A stretch of 64,000 nucleotides of DNA, taken from Diplolepis rosae (taxonomy: Eukaryota > Arthropoda > Insecta > Hymenoptera > Diplolepididae). A program made the translations under genes and the position numbers. Location of the stretch: NCBI GenBank assembly GCA_030998225.1, contig JAPYXD010000170.1:62001-126000 (forward strand), given 5' to 3'. The notes beneath the pieces are model-generated. The model made no database searches. It was not told where the DNA came from and was given only the letters and a program-made list of their open reading frames with translations. Positions 53,041 to 64,000 of the stretch are shown here, piece after piece; positions within the stretch are counted from its first letter, which is position 1, and every line of letters begins with the position of its first letter.

Positions 53041-54329
53041 AAAATCAAAATGAGGTGTCGCTAAATTTGGTGTTGGATTTTGATGTGGTGAAGGTCGGTG
53101 AAGGAGGTTTGGGATACTCCCAGGACTTGATTTCTCTCGGTTATGTAGATAGGCAGCGCTTTTAATTCCGATATTTTTATAGGCCGCGATTTTTCTAATT
53201 TCTTTTTCATCTGTATATTTATGGCAGGATTTGTCAGTAGCCCAGTGGGGTCCATTACAATTAAGACATTTAGGATCATTGGATATTTTAGGGCAAATGA
53301 GGCCTGTATCGTGAGGTTTCTCACCACAGTATAGGCATCGCGGGTTTTTGCAAATATTTTTAACGTGTCCATGTCTTTAACAGGAGTAACAAATTTTAGG
53401 TTGGGAGATATAAGGATCGACACGAAGCAAGAGAAAGTAAAGTTTGATATCTTGTGGAAGAGTTTGTCCATCGAAAGTTAACATGACCGTGGTACCAGGA
53501 ATCGGATTTCCCTCTTTGTCTTTCCACTCAAATCGTTTGGCTTCAACGATAGGAGCAGAGCTGATAGCACATTCTTTAATCTCCTCCAGTGATATTTCAG
53601 TAGTCACATTTCTTATTATTCCCAATCGTGTGACTCTAAAGTTAGGGATGTGAGCCTTGAGATTAGGGTTTATTTTATTTAAGTTTTCGACAATTTTGTT
53701 GGCTCCGGGGCCAGATTTGCACAAAATGGTAGTTCTGTATAACCCTTTTTTTTACAATCGGTAACTTCATTTTTGAAGTTTTTATGTAATATCTTACCCA
53801 AGGACAACACTCGTATGGGAGGGTTGCAAATACAGTCGATTTCAACTGTATATGGGCCTCTATTATGTCTGGAATAGCGATTGCTTGGCTTTAGAGTTTC
53901 GTGGGTAGAAGGATGCTGTGAATTTTCAGTGTGTCTCGACTTGGAGGCACCACCATCACCATTCTGAGAGTCAATAATAGTTCTTTTACCGGCAGCTCTT
54001 ACTTTTTTAAAGGGCGAGTTAGGCCCATGGTCATGTACATTCTCGGCTTCATTAACCTTGAGAGCTAGATAGTTTTGGGATTCGGTAGATGTAGTCGTCG
54101 TGTCCATTTGAAGATCAAGGTTATGGGAAGGTAGGTTAGAGTTTCGAGAAGTTAGGTTAGGGTTTTGGAGTTCACAAGGATTAGGGTTTAAAGAGCTTTG
54201 TGATTTCTGTGTGGAGGTAAGTTCCTTCATTAGAGAATCGCGAATTAGGTTTGAGACACTCTCATCAAGTTCATCATCACTCTCTGACCGTGTCTCTAAG
54301 CGGTCTACACTAAGGGAGCGAGACTCCAT
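53041..54329 (-). pseudogene. LINE-B ORF1 (gag-like, CCHC knuckles), minus strand
   Basis: The frame 54329-53679 starts MESRSLSVDRLETRSESDDE and includes NRGPYTVEIDCICNPPIRVL. A frame change near 53,700 leads to 53724-53377 with IPNFRVTRLGIIRNVTTEIS and LRVDPYISQPKICYSC. An in-frame TAA at the first knuckle is followed by further knuckles CLYCGEKPHDTGLIC and CLNCNGPHWATDKSC, then RKIAAYKNIGIKSAA. The layout parallels LINE-A ORF1, so the two belong to related lineages, but sequence divergence shows different families. No RT follows below 53041. The upstream GC-richer DNA to about 55160 is probably its 5' region. Confidence 0.83.
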
Positions 54330-55160
54330 GCTTAGAACTTAGCACGCTGGCCCGGAGGCCGGCGTTCCTATGCACACCCACCTGTCTTTGCAGTTCGTAG
54401 TTGGCACTCAGGAGGAGTTTCTTTTCGCCTTTAGTTTTAGTTTTAGGTTTTCTCTTAATGTTCTCTTGCTCAAATTGAATCAATTAAACTCAACAACGAC
54501 CAAGATGATTGAGAGTTTTCTCGGCTTCCAGATCAGCTTTCTTCCTTGAAAACACCTCGAAGCTCCGATGCTCGAACGCGACTCCTGCTCCAGGGTTATC
54601 CTGCGGCGTCTCTACCTCCTAAGAGGGGGGTGAGGTTACACACACTACACTTGACTGACACTTACTCTCAATAATAATTCTATTCTAGCCCTAACATCCA
54701 GTCGGGGAACCCCACTGGCGTGAACGCGTCCCTTGAAACCACTCAGCACGTTCTCGGGTGAGGAGATTCAGACACCCTCTACCGAGATTCCGCCACGAGG
54801 AAAATGAAAAAAAAAAACAGATCTCGTACCTTATTTCCTAGGGTTACGAATAACCTCTAATGGCTCTCGTCTTACAACTTTCCAACTTTTATCGACTTCC
54901 ACTTTCTAATTATTCCAACCTTTCCTTTAATTATTCCTTCTCTCCTTTAATTATTCCACTGATGTTTCTCAAATTCTGATAAATTTCGTTCCGCACACTA
55001 CGGAGATCGCCACGGGAAGTGAAGTCCGGCCTCGTGGTTCAATTACAACTTCCTTTCTTCAGTCTATTCCACGTCTACATCCATAGGGCGGCTAAAGGCT
55101 GGTACACACACAATCGATGTCCAGTCGCTCGAGGTTCCTTAGCTAAAGTCCGCTCTATAC
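54330..55160 (-). other. Probable 5' region of LINE-B
   Basis: Composition is closer to LINE-B than to introns. It contains blocks such as 'gcacgctggcccggaggccg' and 'cgttctcgggtgaggagatt'. There is no coding region. Its outer limit is unclear; a TIR element starts at 55167. Confidence 0.4.
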
Positions 55161-55649
55161 CATTGACAGGCCTCACAGACCGGTCCCTATATCCCCTATT
55201 GTCCTCTATATTCGGTTGAGGTCCCTAAAGTCCCCTATTTTCACGATTTGGTCCCTAAAGTACCTTTTTTTCAGCCATTAGTGTGCATTTTTTAAAATTT
55301 GTATAAAATCGAGGTATACAAACGTTGCATTCTTCTAATGACCTCAATATTTTGAAACTGTCATTAAATAATATTTAAATTTCGAGCACTTTTATTCAAG
55401 AAATTATGATTGGTCGATGTATGCACTGTCTCAGTCAATAACATTAGCGACGAACGACATGTTAATGTTAGCTGTAATAGGTAAAACAATCGCAATCAAC
55501 CTAAGAATTTAAAAAGAAGTCCATAGATGTAACCGTTACAGTAGTATTGTTTTAGTAATTTATTTAAACTTAAAATGAAGTCAAGAAAATTCATATTGTG
55601 TTATTAGAAGTATACTTATTAATGAAAAGACTGAAATTTAAAGAAATAA

Positions 55650-56767
55650 CCCAAGCAGAAAACATGACACTCTGCCGACTGTGACGATCGGTTAAATGTT
55701 GGTCCGATGTAGGAGATAGACTGTTGATTACCAACGTTGATACAATGTTGCGAAACAATTGTCCCAACCCTATTCCGACTGTGGAAAAAGTAATTTACCG
55801 ACAGTGGATGTACGAGGTCTATCCAGTGTCTAATCGACTCTGATAATTAACACTGTAAACTACATGTACTTACAGTTTTGAACGTTCATTGAACGATGAC
55901 AAAATTTTTTTTTTCATAAAAAAATAATTATATTTAGGGCCCTCCAAATATACAATCGTTCATGAACAATACACTATTTTTTAATTTTCTGGACCAAAAA
56001 CTAATCATTTAGTTAAACAAAAATTTTTTTCCATCGTTCAATGAACGTTCAAAACTGTAAGTACATGTAAACTACCAGTGTTTGTACAAAGTTGATACGA
56101 CACTGGTACACTCTAAAAAAAAGTCTATTGATAGTGAAGTTGGGTTTCTTTCAGAATGCATCAATTGAAATTGAGCAGATTTCATTTGTCTATCTACAGA
56201 ATCGTTTTACTGTTATTGTAGTATTGATGATAACCGATTTAATATTGGCATTTGTCAAAGTTGGGCTTGTGTACATTTTTATTATTTATATTAGATAGGT
56301 TATATCATACAATTTTTTTTTCTTTTATCCTCGAAATTTTTTTTTTGTACGAGAAAGGATTTCATTTCAAGACAAAAGGAAATACTTTGACAGTAAAATG
56401 TTGGCATTTAAAAAGATAATCGTTCAACTGCTAAAGGATTTCCTCTCATGGCAATTTTGAATAGAAAATCCTCTAATAGTGAAGGGAATCGTTTGAGAGT
56501 CAATAGTCTGTTTTTAGAGTCTAGTCTTCTTTAAAAAATGTCTTTAACCGTAAAACATGGATTTAATAATAAAAGTATATAACCAGTATTTTAGAAATGT
56601 TGACAGCCAGCGTTGAAAATATGTTGGTTACCAGTATTGATACAACGTTGGAAAACTGGTGTTGTATCAACGCAGTACATCTTTATTATTTCGACTGTCC
56701 GCCGACAGTCGGAAGTTGGTATCCAACGTTGGATCGACGTTGGTCCGATTGTTAATTTCTGCTTGGG
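55650..56767. mobile_element. TIR element nested in the 55167 element
   Basis: The ends are CCCAAGCAGAAA and its complement. Near both ends are variants of 'ccaacgttgatacaacgttgg' and 'ccgactgt'. No coding region is recognised. The flanks show no clear duplication. Confidence 0.7.
55862..56068. mobile_element. 207-bp palindromic MITE, innermost of the nest
   Basis: The inverted arms begin ACATGTACTTACAGTTTTGA and continue through 'cgttcattgaacgatg'. It is flanked by AAACT at 55857-55861 and 56069-56073. One arm-like stretch is also found at 26983-27002. Confidence 0.85.
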
Positions 56768-56947
56768 AACATTCATTATTTAACCAAAATATAAAACATT
56801 TAAAAAAAAGGAAATTTTGTTGAGAGTTAATTGAAATTTAATTTAATTAGACTTACATACATAGTCATGATATGTAGGTAATTTCCTATTTAATACTCAC
56901 GTTCGAAAATTTGTGAAGTGTAGTTGTGTACGAAAATATGAATATAT

Positions 56948-57048
56948 TTATTAAATTTGAAAATCTTTCTGTGGAAAAAAGACGCTTTCGACTACGCTGG
57001 GATTCGAGCCCAGATCTTTCGATTGCCGGTCGACTGCTCTTTTAAATT
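56948..57048 (-). repeat. tRNA-headed SINE-like copy, truncated
   Basis: Minus strand. It contains the body motif, the B-box half and the anticodon-arm part of the head, ending at 'ggtcgactgctct'. The D-arm is absent. It lies in the outer TIR element. Confidence 0.7.
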
Positions 57049-57270
57049 CACTAACTAATTTGAATATATTTATTACTTACTAAAATAAAAAGTATTACGT
57101 CTTTGTTTACCTTTTACTAAGAGTTTATTCTTTTTAATAACTTTCTTTCATACCTAATTTTTGTTAAAAAAAATGTACCCTATGAGCGTAAAAAAGGTCC
57201 CTATGGGCAAGAAAACAGGTCCCTATACACCCTATTTTTTATCCGAAAGGGACTGTGAGGCCTGCATTGA

Positions 57271-58089
57271 TCTCACAGGGATCGTTCAAGTCGGCCATTT
57301 TCTGTTATCCATGGGGTGGGTACTCTAAACTTTTTCATTTAAATTAACAACCCCTGTTCTCAACCGGAACTCGCCTAGTGTCTAGAACAGGGTTGTGTAG
57401 TCATCCAAATATACGTATCTTCCAGCCCATGTTCGCATCTGGTACTCGCCTTTTGAGTTTTGAACAGGGCTAGGTCGTGGGAGATTCGTATTCCGCCAGG
57501 TTGGAGTCACAAGTTGTGGCTAGCCTCCCTTGTAGCTTGGCACATGGCAAGAGTCCTGGATCAGGTTGTACAGCACTCACTGGCTGTAACTAACAAAAGA
57601 GCGTTGCACCCCCATGGCTCACATCCGTCAGGTTGGAGTCCCGAAGTTCTTCCCCAAAATATGAATTGGACCATCACCCGAGGCTTTCGGTAATGATCTT
57701 TAGCAGTAATTATCGGCATAAGCCCTTATTGAGTCGTAAAACTCATTTCTTTTAAAAGTTGACCAAGACCTATTGGATAGCATGCAACGCGACTATCGGA
57801 CTCTCAGTCTTCACTGGTAATGTACAGAGTGGAGTCATATTCGATCTCTTACTCACAAGTATGGTGTGGGGGTGTCATTTATTTTACTCTGGTCCTCCAA
57901 TTGGCCTACTCGACGAACGTGTTGCCTCAGTGCGATGGCGAACATGAATACGAAATTCTCTCTCTTCTTCTAGTCTCTATTACATCGTAGTGCTGTCCTC
58001 CTCCGTTTCGTGTAAGCTTCGACGGTCAGTTCCCGGAGTAATAATAAGATATTTATAATTAAGGTATTTAATAATTAGTTCTAAGCCCT
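57271..58089 (+). other. Unassigned, less AT-rich segment
   Basis: Balanced composition between AT-rich repeats, with a duplicated phrase 'gtcaggttggagtc'/'gccaggttggagtc' near 57495 and 57627. It could be the 3' end or LTR of the adjoining decayed gypsy element, but no LTR pair was found. Confidence 0.35.
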
Positions 58090-58313
58090 AAATTACATAT
58101 ATAAACAATAATTTCCGACGCCCTGGAGCACTTTGCTATCTCTGCAGCGTATTGGGACGTAGGTCGGTAAGTTGCCGTAAGTTATGAAATATTTGCAAAA
58201 TTGCTCTAAATCGCCAAGGTAACCCATGGCAACTACCAATCCGTTGTCTGTACTCAAATACAGGGGATTTATCCCAAAATTATTATTCTGTGATTGGCGG
58301 AAATTCTGCAACA

Positions 58314-58560
58314 TTACAGTTTAAACTTCCGCATATGTTGTTGAACTTCTTCACGAAAGATTTGCGGATTGAGTGAAAAGACTTCAGGCAGGATGAACTC
58401 CCTGGGAATCCTAAGAGTAGTTGCGTATAGATATTCGGCAGGTGATGAACCAATGTCCAAAACTTTTGATCTTAAACCCAATATAATCATGAACAAAGAG
58501 CGAGACCATTCGCGATAATCATCGCACATAATTGCGGCTTTGATAGATCGATGCCAACGT
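58314..58560 (-). pseudogene. Gypsy-B integrase C-terminal fragment
   Basis: Reads REWSRSLFMIILGLRSKVLD, then TTLRIPREFILPEVF and EEVQQHMRKF. It aligns with the post-catalytic part of the first gypsy integrase. Upstream, ERWHR-like residues (the catalytic Glu region) are recognisable near 58560 before stops. Confidence 0.8.
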
Positions 58561-59248
58561 TCAATTATTCCAGTAACAGAAAAGTGAAAAGTAGTTTTAT
58601 TAACACTATGAGTTGCATCAACGTTGTAAAAAGCTGAGATTCGAACTAACTACCCTGACCTTCACTTAACATCTCGGGAGCACCGTAACATGGAATTCAG
58701 GTGTCAGAAAATGCACGACAAACTGTGGTAGTCTCGATATTTTTGAGCAAAGCTGCTCCGGTTAACAAGAGAAACGATCTATCATCGTGAAACATTACTT
58801 TAAATCAATGCTATCTGGTAGACCCATGATGTCAAGATGAACATGTTTGAACCTAACTTAGGGGGCGACGAATTAGACAAGAGCAAGATGATTGTGACGC
58901 GAAACTTCCGACTGTTGGAAGCTTTACACCAAACACTAATATCGTGATTTATCGCTGGTCAAACATAGTGTTTACGGATAACGCGACCAGAGACCTTAGA
59001 ACTAGGATGAGCGGGGTCATGGAAAAGATTAAATACGGGTTGACGTAGTATTGACGGTATATATGGGCGAAGAGTTTCTCTAGTGAGATCACAATAAAGG
59101 GTTGAATGCTTAGAATCCCAAAGGAATTTCCTCAGTCAATGGCACTGAGACTGAACAAAGTAGACAAGCTTTTTATAATCAGCTGTCAGTACACAATCAT
59201 GAGCACTGTAATATAGTTATGATTATGAACATTTCTTAGAGAAGAAGG

Positions 59249-60045
59249 CTAGTGGCTTCCAGAAATTACGAAGAAATTGCTCCAGAGAAGCTTCCGTGCC
59301 AAAGTTGGAAGCACCAGTAACGAGACGTATTTATAAATTAATGGTGGGATAGGTAAAAAGACTTGCGTTAGCCAAATTTTTTTTAATCTGCCCAAATGCC
59401 TCCTCGGCCTTTTAGCCCAAATAATTTTACGTTTATTGTTTTTGCGATATTCATGTAGATGCTCATGCAAAGGAGCTTGCGAATCAGCAGCTACGATAGT
59501 TCTACGATAGTTTGAGGCTTCGGAAATTGAGTGAGTGCACGAACTTTTATACGTAATTCATATTCTTCCAGACGTTTAAAGATAGTCTTAAGATGATTCC
59601 CATGTTCCTCGGAATTCGAAGAGGCAATAAGAATGTCATCAGTATAACAAAACAAAATCAAGATCCTCTAAAGCGCGATGAATGTAGCACTGAAATGATT
59701 GACCGGTATTACGCAAATCAAAATTTATCATAATTATTTATATTATCATTTATCATTTCACACGAAAAGAGCGATGATAGTTGTTTTCGGTATATCCTTA
59801 GGAGCTATAGAGGTCTGATTGTAAATCATGTGGAGATCGAGTTTGGAAAATATCACTTTCCCGCCAAAGTTAGTCGTGATCTCATGCAAATAAGTCACAG
59901 GGTATTTGTTAGGTTCGGTAACAAAATTAAGGCGACGGAAATCAAAAGATCTCGATACCTCAGTGGCCCTATCGGCCGTGCCAGCTAAATATTGCAAAAC
60001 ATCGTGATCTGATATTGAGAGAACCGCTCTGATAGACAAGGGCAA
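59249..60045 (-). pseudogene. Gypsy-B reverse transcriptase fragments
   Basis: The frame 60045-59758 holds SFDFRRLNFVTEPNKYPVTY and KVIFSKLDLHMIYNQTSIAP, with the first catalytic Asp in SKLDL, then DIPKTTIIALF. The region of the YIDD motif is readable only in pieces near 59650, and the later piece 59470-59249 corresponds to the segment 'YRKNNKRKI.W' after RT. Many stops are present. Confidence 0.78.
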
Positions 60046-60600
60046 CTGGTCAAGAAAAATGGCCTTGAGAACCTAGTTGGAACAAATTTCGTTATTTAGA
60101 TTCTGTAAACGGTTGCGGAAAAGAAATGGCTTTGCTTCAGCAAATACCTCCCCCTTGAGTAGTTTACGAATGCGTATCTCAGAAGATGTAGAAGAAGCAG
60201 AAATCAACCTATTCTTAATCTGAGTATATTGGCCAGCCGGTTGTGGTGTAACTGTAGGAATATCCCTGATGTGAGGGATAATATCTATATCCAAATTTGC
60301 AATATTTGAGTGCGCTTTTGTTGCCTCAGTAGTGATTCATGTCTCAGAAAATAAAGCTTCAATTTGGAAAAAAACTTTACGAAAAAAACGAGAATTTTTG
60401 TTATACGATAAGAATCTACATGACCTCTAAGACGCTCAGGAATTACAGAAAGTTCTATCTTCCCAGGATCCACGTGATCACCGTTATTTTGCATGATTAC
60501 TAAATCTGAAAAAGATTGATAAAAATTATTAAAAAATAGAAAATGCAATTCCGAAAATAAGTAATGTGAAAAGCATAAGTTTATATAGAAAAAATCACAA

Positions 60601-61011
60601 ATTTTCAAAAAAATAAACTATGGAGTGGTCGTACACAGGATCGACAAGCCTTCACAAAATGAAACATTGACAATATATCGTGGTAAATGAGCGCTGAAAA
60701 CATTTAAGGACGTAAATTATATATATGTTTGAAAAAACATGATGATAACTCACTGAAAATATTGAACATAAAATTCGCATAAAAGCGATCAATAATAATC
60801 TCAAATAATAATAATAATTCTGATGACGCGCGGCCTCCAACGCACTCGCGGATTTTGTTGCGCTCGCCCCTTGCCCTATCCCTTTCGAAAAACTCGCATG
60901 AATTTTGATGAAAAGAATCATAATGACGATATCAGAACCTTTTGCATTTATTGTTCAATGATCCATTATTTCAAACTTATACAAAGCATTGAATAATTTC
61001 AAATATTAAAC
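60601..61011 (+). other. Intron 5 segment, no gene
   Basis: A minus-strand frame at 60652-60921 has no domain. A local GC-rich patch lies at 60815-60895. Confidence 0.4.
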
Positions 61012-61430
61012 ATTACGCTTTCGATTGCAGGTCGACTGCTCGAACCACTGAGTTACACAGGCGTCCGACATCTCCTTTTCCACAGGAAGACCTCCTTATA
61101 TCGCCTACTGGCTCTGCCTTGCGGCTGTAAATGATTTCAAATCAATTAGTTGACTTTTAAATTGTTGTCACTGCCTACATTATCGGAGGATCACTAGTCG
61201 CGTATCAGATAGGATACGTTGTCGACAGGTGTCCTCATAGACAATTTCAAACTCTTATATCGCAAATAATGCAAATAAATTCAAATTTCTAAAGAATTTG
61301 AAATCTTTCTGTGAAAAAAGACGCTTTCGACTTGTCGACAACGTATCTTATCTGATACGCGACTAGTGATCCTCCAATAATGTAGGCAGTGACAAAAATT
61401 TCAAACTCAACTAATTAATTAAATATTACT
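61012..61430 (-). repeat. tRNA-headed SINE-like repeat, composite copy
   Basis: The minus-strand head with A-box-like 'aactcagtggttcgagca' is at 61030-61055 and the leader at 61090-61130. A tail unit follows at 61165-61285, then a body fragment and an inverted tail at 61325-61425 ('gatacgcgactagtgatcct'). This is the same inverted arrangement as copies A and B at 2.8-3.3 kb, but with the central head collapsed. Confidence 0.7.
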
Positions 61431-61518
61431 GTTTCTTCTGAATTAGAAAATATTTTGCACAACAATTGTTTTTTTTCCTTTGATATAAATGCATGGAATT
61501 GACGAGTCTTAGGTATAG

Positions 61519-62089
61519 CAGGGTGCATAGTCTTTTCCTTTTTTTTTGTATTTCCCCTTTTCTTGAGAAAATCCCACCAATAAATGTTAAATGTATTTTT
61601 GCTAGATGTATAAATCAGTTTTCAAAAGATATTTCTGTTTCCCAACATTGTTGGCCAAAAATGTTATAGCGAACTTCGGTTAGATTCTCAAATACATATA
61701 AGTTCCTTTAAAAGTTCAACATGTTTATATTTCTCCAAGTTGTGAACCAAAAAATGTTTTTATAAATTTATATTTCACATAGACTTATAAAATTCCTAGG
61801 CTGAATTAAGAGAAACGTGCAGATGTTAAATCTCTATTTTAAGATGATTCTGTTTCTTTAGTCTACGATGTGAACAAAACAATAATTAATATGCTTCGTT
61901 TACATCTAGAAAATTGACTGAATAGAACATTATAACTATATAAAGATGAATAAAAATATAAAATTTCCTTAAAAAACATTTTTTTTTTCTTTTCTACATG
62001 TAAAAATTAATGTTTAATCTTTCCCCCTTTTTCGTGAAAAAATCACCCTATTTCCCCTTTTTTGAGCTTATTTCACGATGCGCATCCTG
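61519..62089. mobile_element. 571-bp TIR element; contains the unoccupied form of the mariner site
   Basis: The ends are CAGGGTGCATA and, inverted, CAGGATGCGCA. GTATAG directly repeats at 61513-61518 and 62090-62095. The interior has 'tttcccctttt' blocks near both ends. It is closely similar to 6095-6236 plus 7385-7700, with 'cacatagactta' at 61786 where the other copy has the mariner. No coding region is present. Confidence 0.82.
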
Positions 62090-62099
62090 GTATAGTTTT

Positions 62100-63345
62100 G
62101 CAATTTTGATGCTGCGATTGATACAAGTTTTCGCGAGCCTGATGTTCTTCACTTGTACAAAAATCAAAACTTAAGTTTTTAAAATGATTTACGTAGTATG
62201 AGCAGGGACCGGGTGGGGATAGATCGCTGCGGGCGCGCGGTAAAGAGATGAGGTTGATCACGTGACCCCAGCTGTACGTATGGCAACCAAAGCCAGCTAA
62301 TTTTTCTAAAAAGCTGACCTTTTTTTTAAATAGCCTCCTAATAAGTCCGCGATTACGGTTTTTTTTTAATTCCTTCGTTAAGACCTTAGCTTTAAATTAA
62401 ATAGTTTTTTTTTCATTTTTATCGACAAATTTGGGCGAAAGTTATTAAAACATTTCATCTATCCACCACTTTGCCATAAGACCAATGTTTAATATGCTGA
62501 CTTTTGAAGTCGATTATTTGTTTAAAAAATCGGCCCACCCCCTTAAATTTTCAGAATTTGTTTAATCGTATTTGAACTTCACATAAAATAAAAATCAAGT
62601 CTTTTGTTTGAAGATGCTTTTGATGTGCTCGTACTGCCTTAACTGCCCAATCAAACAAGCGTTTAGGAAATGTTATTTGATTTTGACTATTTTTTTGAAG
62701 TTTGCAAGCTCCTTTTCCATGAGAAGTGGCGAAAAAATGTCACTCTGCCTCAATACCGCATTCAGATTTATGTGAGAGTATGAAGAAAAAATTTAACTTA
62801 TTTTTAAATTGAGACCCAGCTCCGTCAGAAAAATAAAAAATTCTCTGAAGGGAAGCGTCACTAAATTTAGCCTTCAGATGCTTGATCAATTTCTTATTGT
62901 ATAAATTGACTGTTGCCGCTGAATGTTTCGCGTTCTCTGATATTTCAAGAAAACTGTCGTTTTTTAAAACATTATTTTGTGTGTAATATGTCACATAGAC
63001 GTGCAGGGTCGCTTGGGAATTGTCTCACTGGTGAGGTGTTGTTGAGGAAAGAGGATTGAGCTTTTGCAATGAAATTGTATTTTAACACCACTGGTAATTC
63101 CTCTTTGAGTTTTTGTAGGAAATTGGACGCTGTTCGTGTCTGTTTCAATAAAGCAGAAAAGGAAATAACAACTAGATGTAGATTCTTTGCAAACCATGTC
63201 GTTAAAGCTGTCACGGTAAAACTGGTTAAAATGTATTTGATTTGCGGCAAGTTTTGCTTTATTCCGGCATATCTTAGTCGTAAATTTTGATGGATTTTGC
63301 AAACACAAACGTTGTGACTGCCTTTTCCACCAGCCAAAATACAAT
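62100..63345 (-). pseudogene. Uncharacterised transposase-like family, minus-strand copy
   Basis: The minus strand gives AGGKGSHNVCVCKIHQNLRL, a Cys/His start, at 63337. FIAKAQSSFLNNTS follows, then a shift to SFLEISENAKHSAATVNLYN, RIFYFSDGAGSQFKNK and ECGIEAE. HFFATSHGKGAC comes next, after which the CDGxGG block is deleted. RLFDWAVKAVRAHQ follows near 62650. A further piece, FDFCTSEEHQARENLYQ, lies at about 62190-62120 on the same strand. Stops and shifts are numerous. This is the most complete of the three loci of this family in the window. Confidence 0.62.
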
Positions 63346-63739
63346 ATCGTGATCGTAATTGTTGGAATTTAGCGAGAGAAACGAATTATTTTTATTATTT
63401 CATTTTTAATTATTTTTCGTCACTCGACAATCACCAATTTTATTACGATGTTTATCGAAACCGAGTGGATTGCAACAAGTATTTGCACGCGGTATTTTTA
63501 CTGATTAGCTATAAAAATTCTTTGACTTTTGCTAGTTAGGTTTCGTGAAATATATATCGGTGACAACTGAAGAGCAACTAACGGTGATAATGACATAACT
63601 TTTTGTTCTTTACATAGCAACAAAATATTTGAAAGTGATTGAAAAAGTGAGTAATCAGAACTTTCCTTTCATTACAAATCATTTTGAAATCATGCTTTTG
63701 GTTAGAAATATTATCATTTTGATCCTCATATTCCTAGGA
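63346..63739 (+). other. Spacer between opposed fragments of one family
   Basis: AT-rich, no gene. It separates minus-strand and plus-strand remnants of the same transposase-like family. Confidence 0.4.
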
Positions 63740-63970
63740 GCAGCGAGAGTGCTAGCGAGTCTTTAAAAAATTGTCAAAATCAAATAATATCTCCTAAACT
63801 CTTATTTGATTGGGCAGTTAATTATTGTAAAAATGTAAGTTTGGATTTTTGTACAAGTGAAGAACATCAAGCTCACGAAAACTTGTATCAATCGCAGCAT
63901 CAAAATTACGAAACTATACCTAAGACTCGTCAATTCCATACATTCATACTAGACGTGTACATTCTGTAGA
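63740..63970 (+). pseudogene. C-terminal fragment of the same transposase-like family, plus strand
   Basis: Reads AARVLASL, a stop, then LLFDWAVNYCKNVSLDFCTS and EEHQAHENLYQSQHQNYETI. TRQFHTFIL follows before TAG at 63967. It matches the minus-strand piece near 62190-62120 almost word for word, so the two flank 62.2-63.7 kb as inverted copies. Confidence 0.6.
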
Positions 63971-64000
63971 ATCGAATGTAGCAAATTCGATTCGATCGGC

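Larger units (their letters stand above)
55167..57264. mobile_element. TIR element with 6-bp target duplication (outer member of a nest)
   Basis: The ends are inverted copies of CAGGCCTCACAG, followed on both sides by 'ggtccctat'-type repeats. The element is flanked by CATTGA at 55161-55166 and 57265-57270. No transposase frame is seen. It contains a second TIR element (55650-56767), a palindromic MITE within that, and a SINE-like copy at 56948-57048. Confidence 0.85.
58090..60600 (-). mobile_element. Second Ty3/gypsy element, minus strand, heavily decayed
   Basis: Minus-strand fragments in order: a region near 60290-60080, RT N-terminal blocks (59758-60045), an RT/RNase H junction piece (59249-59470) and integrase (about 58530-58314). 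The wording is close to the element at 21-26 kb, for example GLRSKVLDIGSSPAEYLYAT against the GLRSSVMDSGSTPAEVVYGT form there. The two belong to related families. LTRs were not identified. Confidence 0.8.

Noticed and set aside
40440..64000. Final Enoph1 exon
   Set aside because: I looked for the expected C-terminal segment with suitable splice sites in phase and found no credible candidate. Its absence here is not proof that it is lost.

Overview
The window is AT-rich animal DNA. Interrupted coding blocks with GT/AG junctions, several transposon superfamilies and a metazoan-type enzyme gene point to an arthropod, most likely an insect. I cannot name the species. There is no bacterial-style gene layout.

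The backbone is one host gene on the + strand, enolase-phosphatase E1 (Enoph1, methionine salvage). Five exons are readable: 166-270, 8889-8990, 27039-27229, 30346-30478 and 39758-39881. They join in frame (0, 0, 2, 0, 1) to give about 218 residues of a protein that is normally about 260. The final exon was not found and probably lies beyond base 64000. Everything else is intron or intron-borne repeats. The introns are about 8.6, 18.0, 3.1, 9.3 and more than 24 kb.

Intron 1 holds a hAT-type MITE with an 8-bp target duplication (1563-1979), an inverted cluster of tRNA-headed SINE-like repeats (2.8-3.5 kb), a foldback repeat (4.1-5.5 kb) and a Mos1-like mariner (6237-7384) sitting inside another repeat. 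The unoccupied version of that repeat lies at 61.5-62.1 kb. Intron 2 holds tandem repeats (13.1-14.4 kb), an RNase H-bearing LINE (15.6-20.3 kb) with its own small insertion, and a Ty3/gypsy element on the minus strand (21.26-26.65 kb). Intron 3 holds a 1.2-kb foldback and a short MITE. Intron 4 holds a Tc1-like element, a second mariner, a THAP-domain fragment and a minus-strand R1-like LINE.

Intron 5 (beyond 39.9 kb) is the richest part. It has a mariner-derived miniature element, a decayed family B DNA polymerase fragment of Polinton/Maverick type, a roughly 6.95-kb element (43658-50608) with terminal inverted repeats of about 0.6 kb around a decayed multi-exon gene of a family I cannot assign a function, fragments of an uncharacterised transposase-like family, a second LINE ORF1, a three-level nest of inverted-repeat elements (55.2-57.3 kb) and a second decayed gypsy element. 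Almost every mobile-element reading frame is broken, so the window reads as a record of successive insertions in a large host gene. The 43.7-50.6 kb element is my best candidate for something poorly described.
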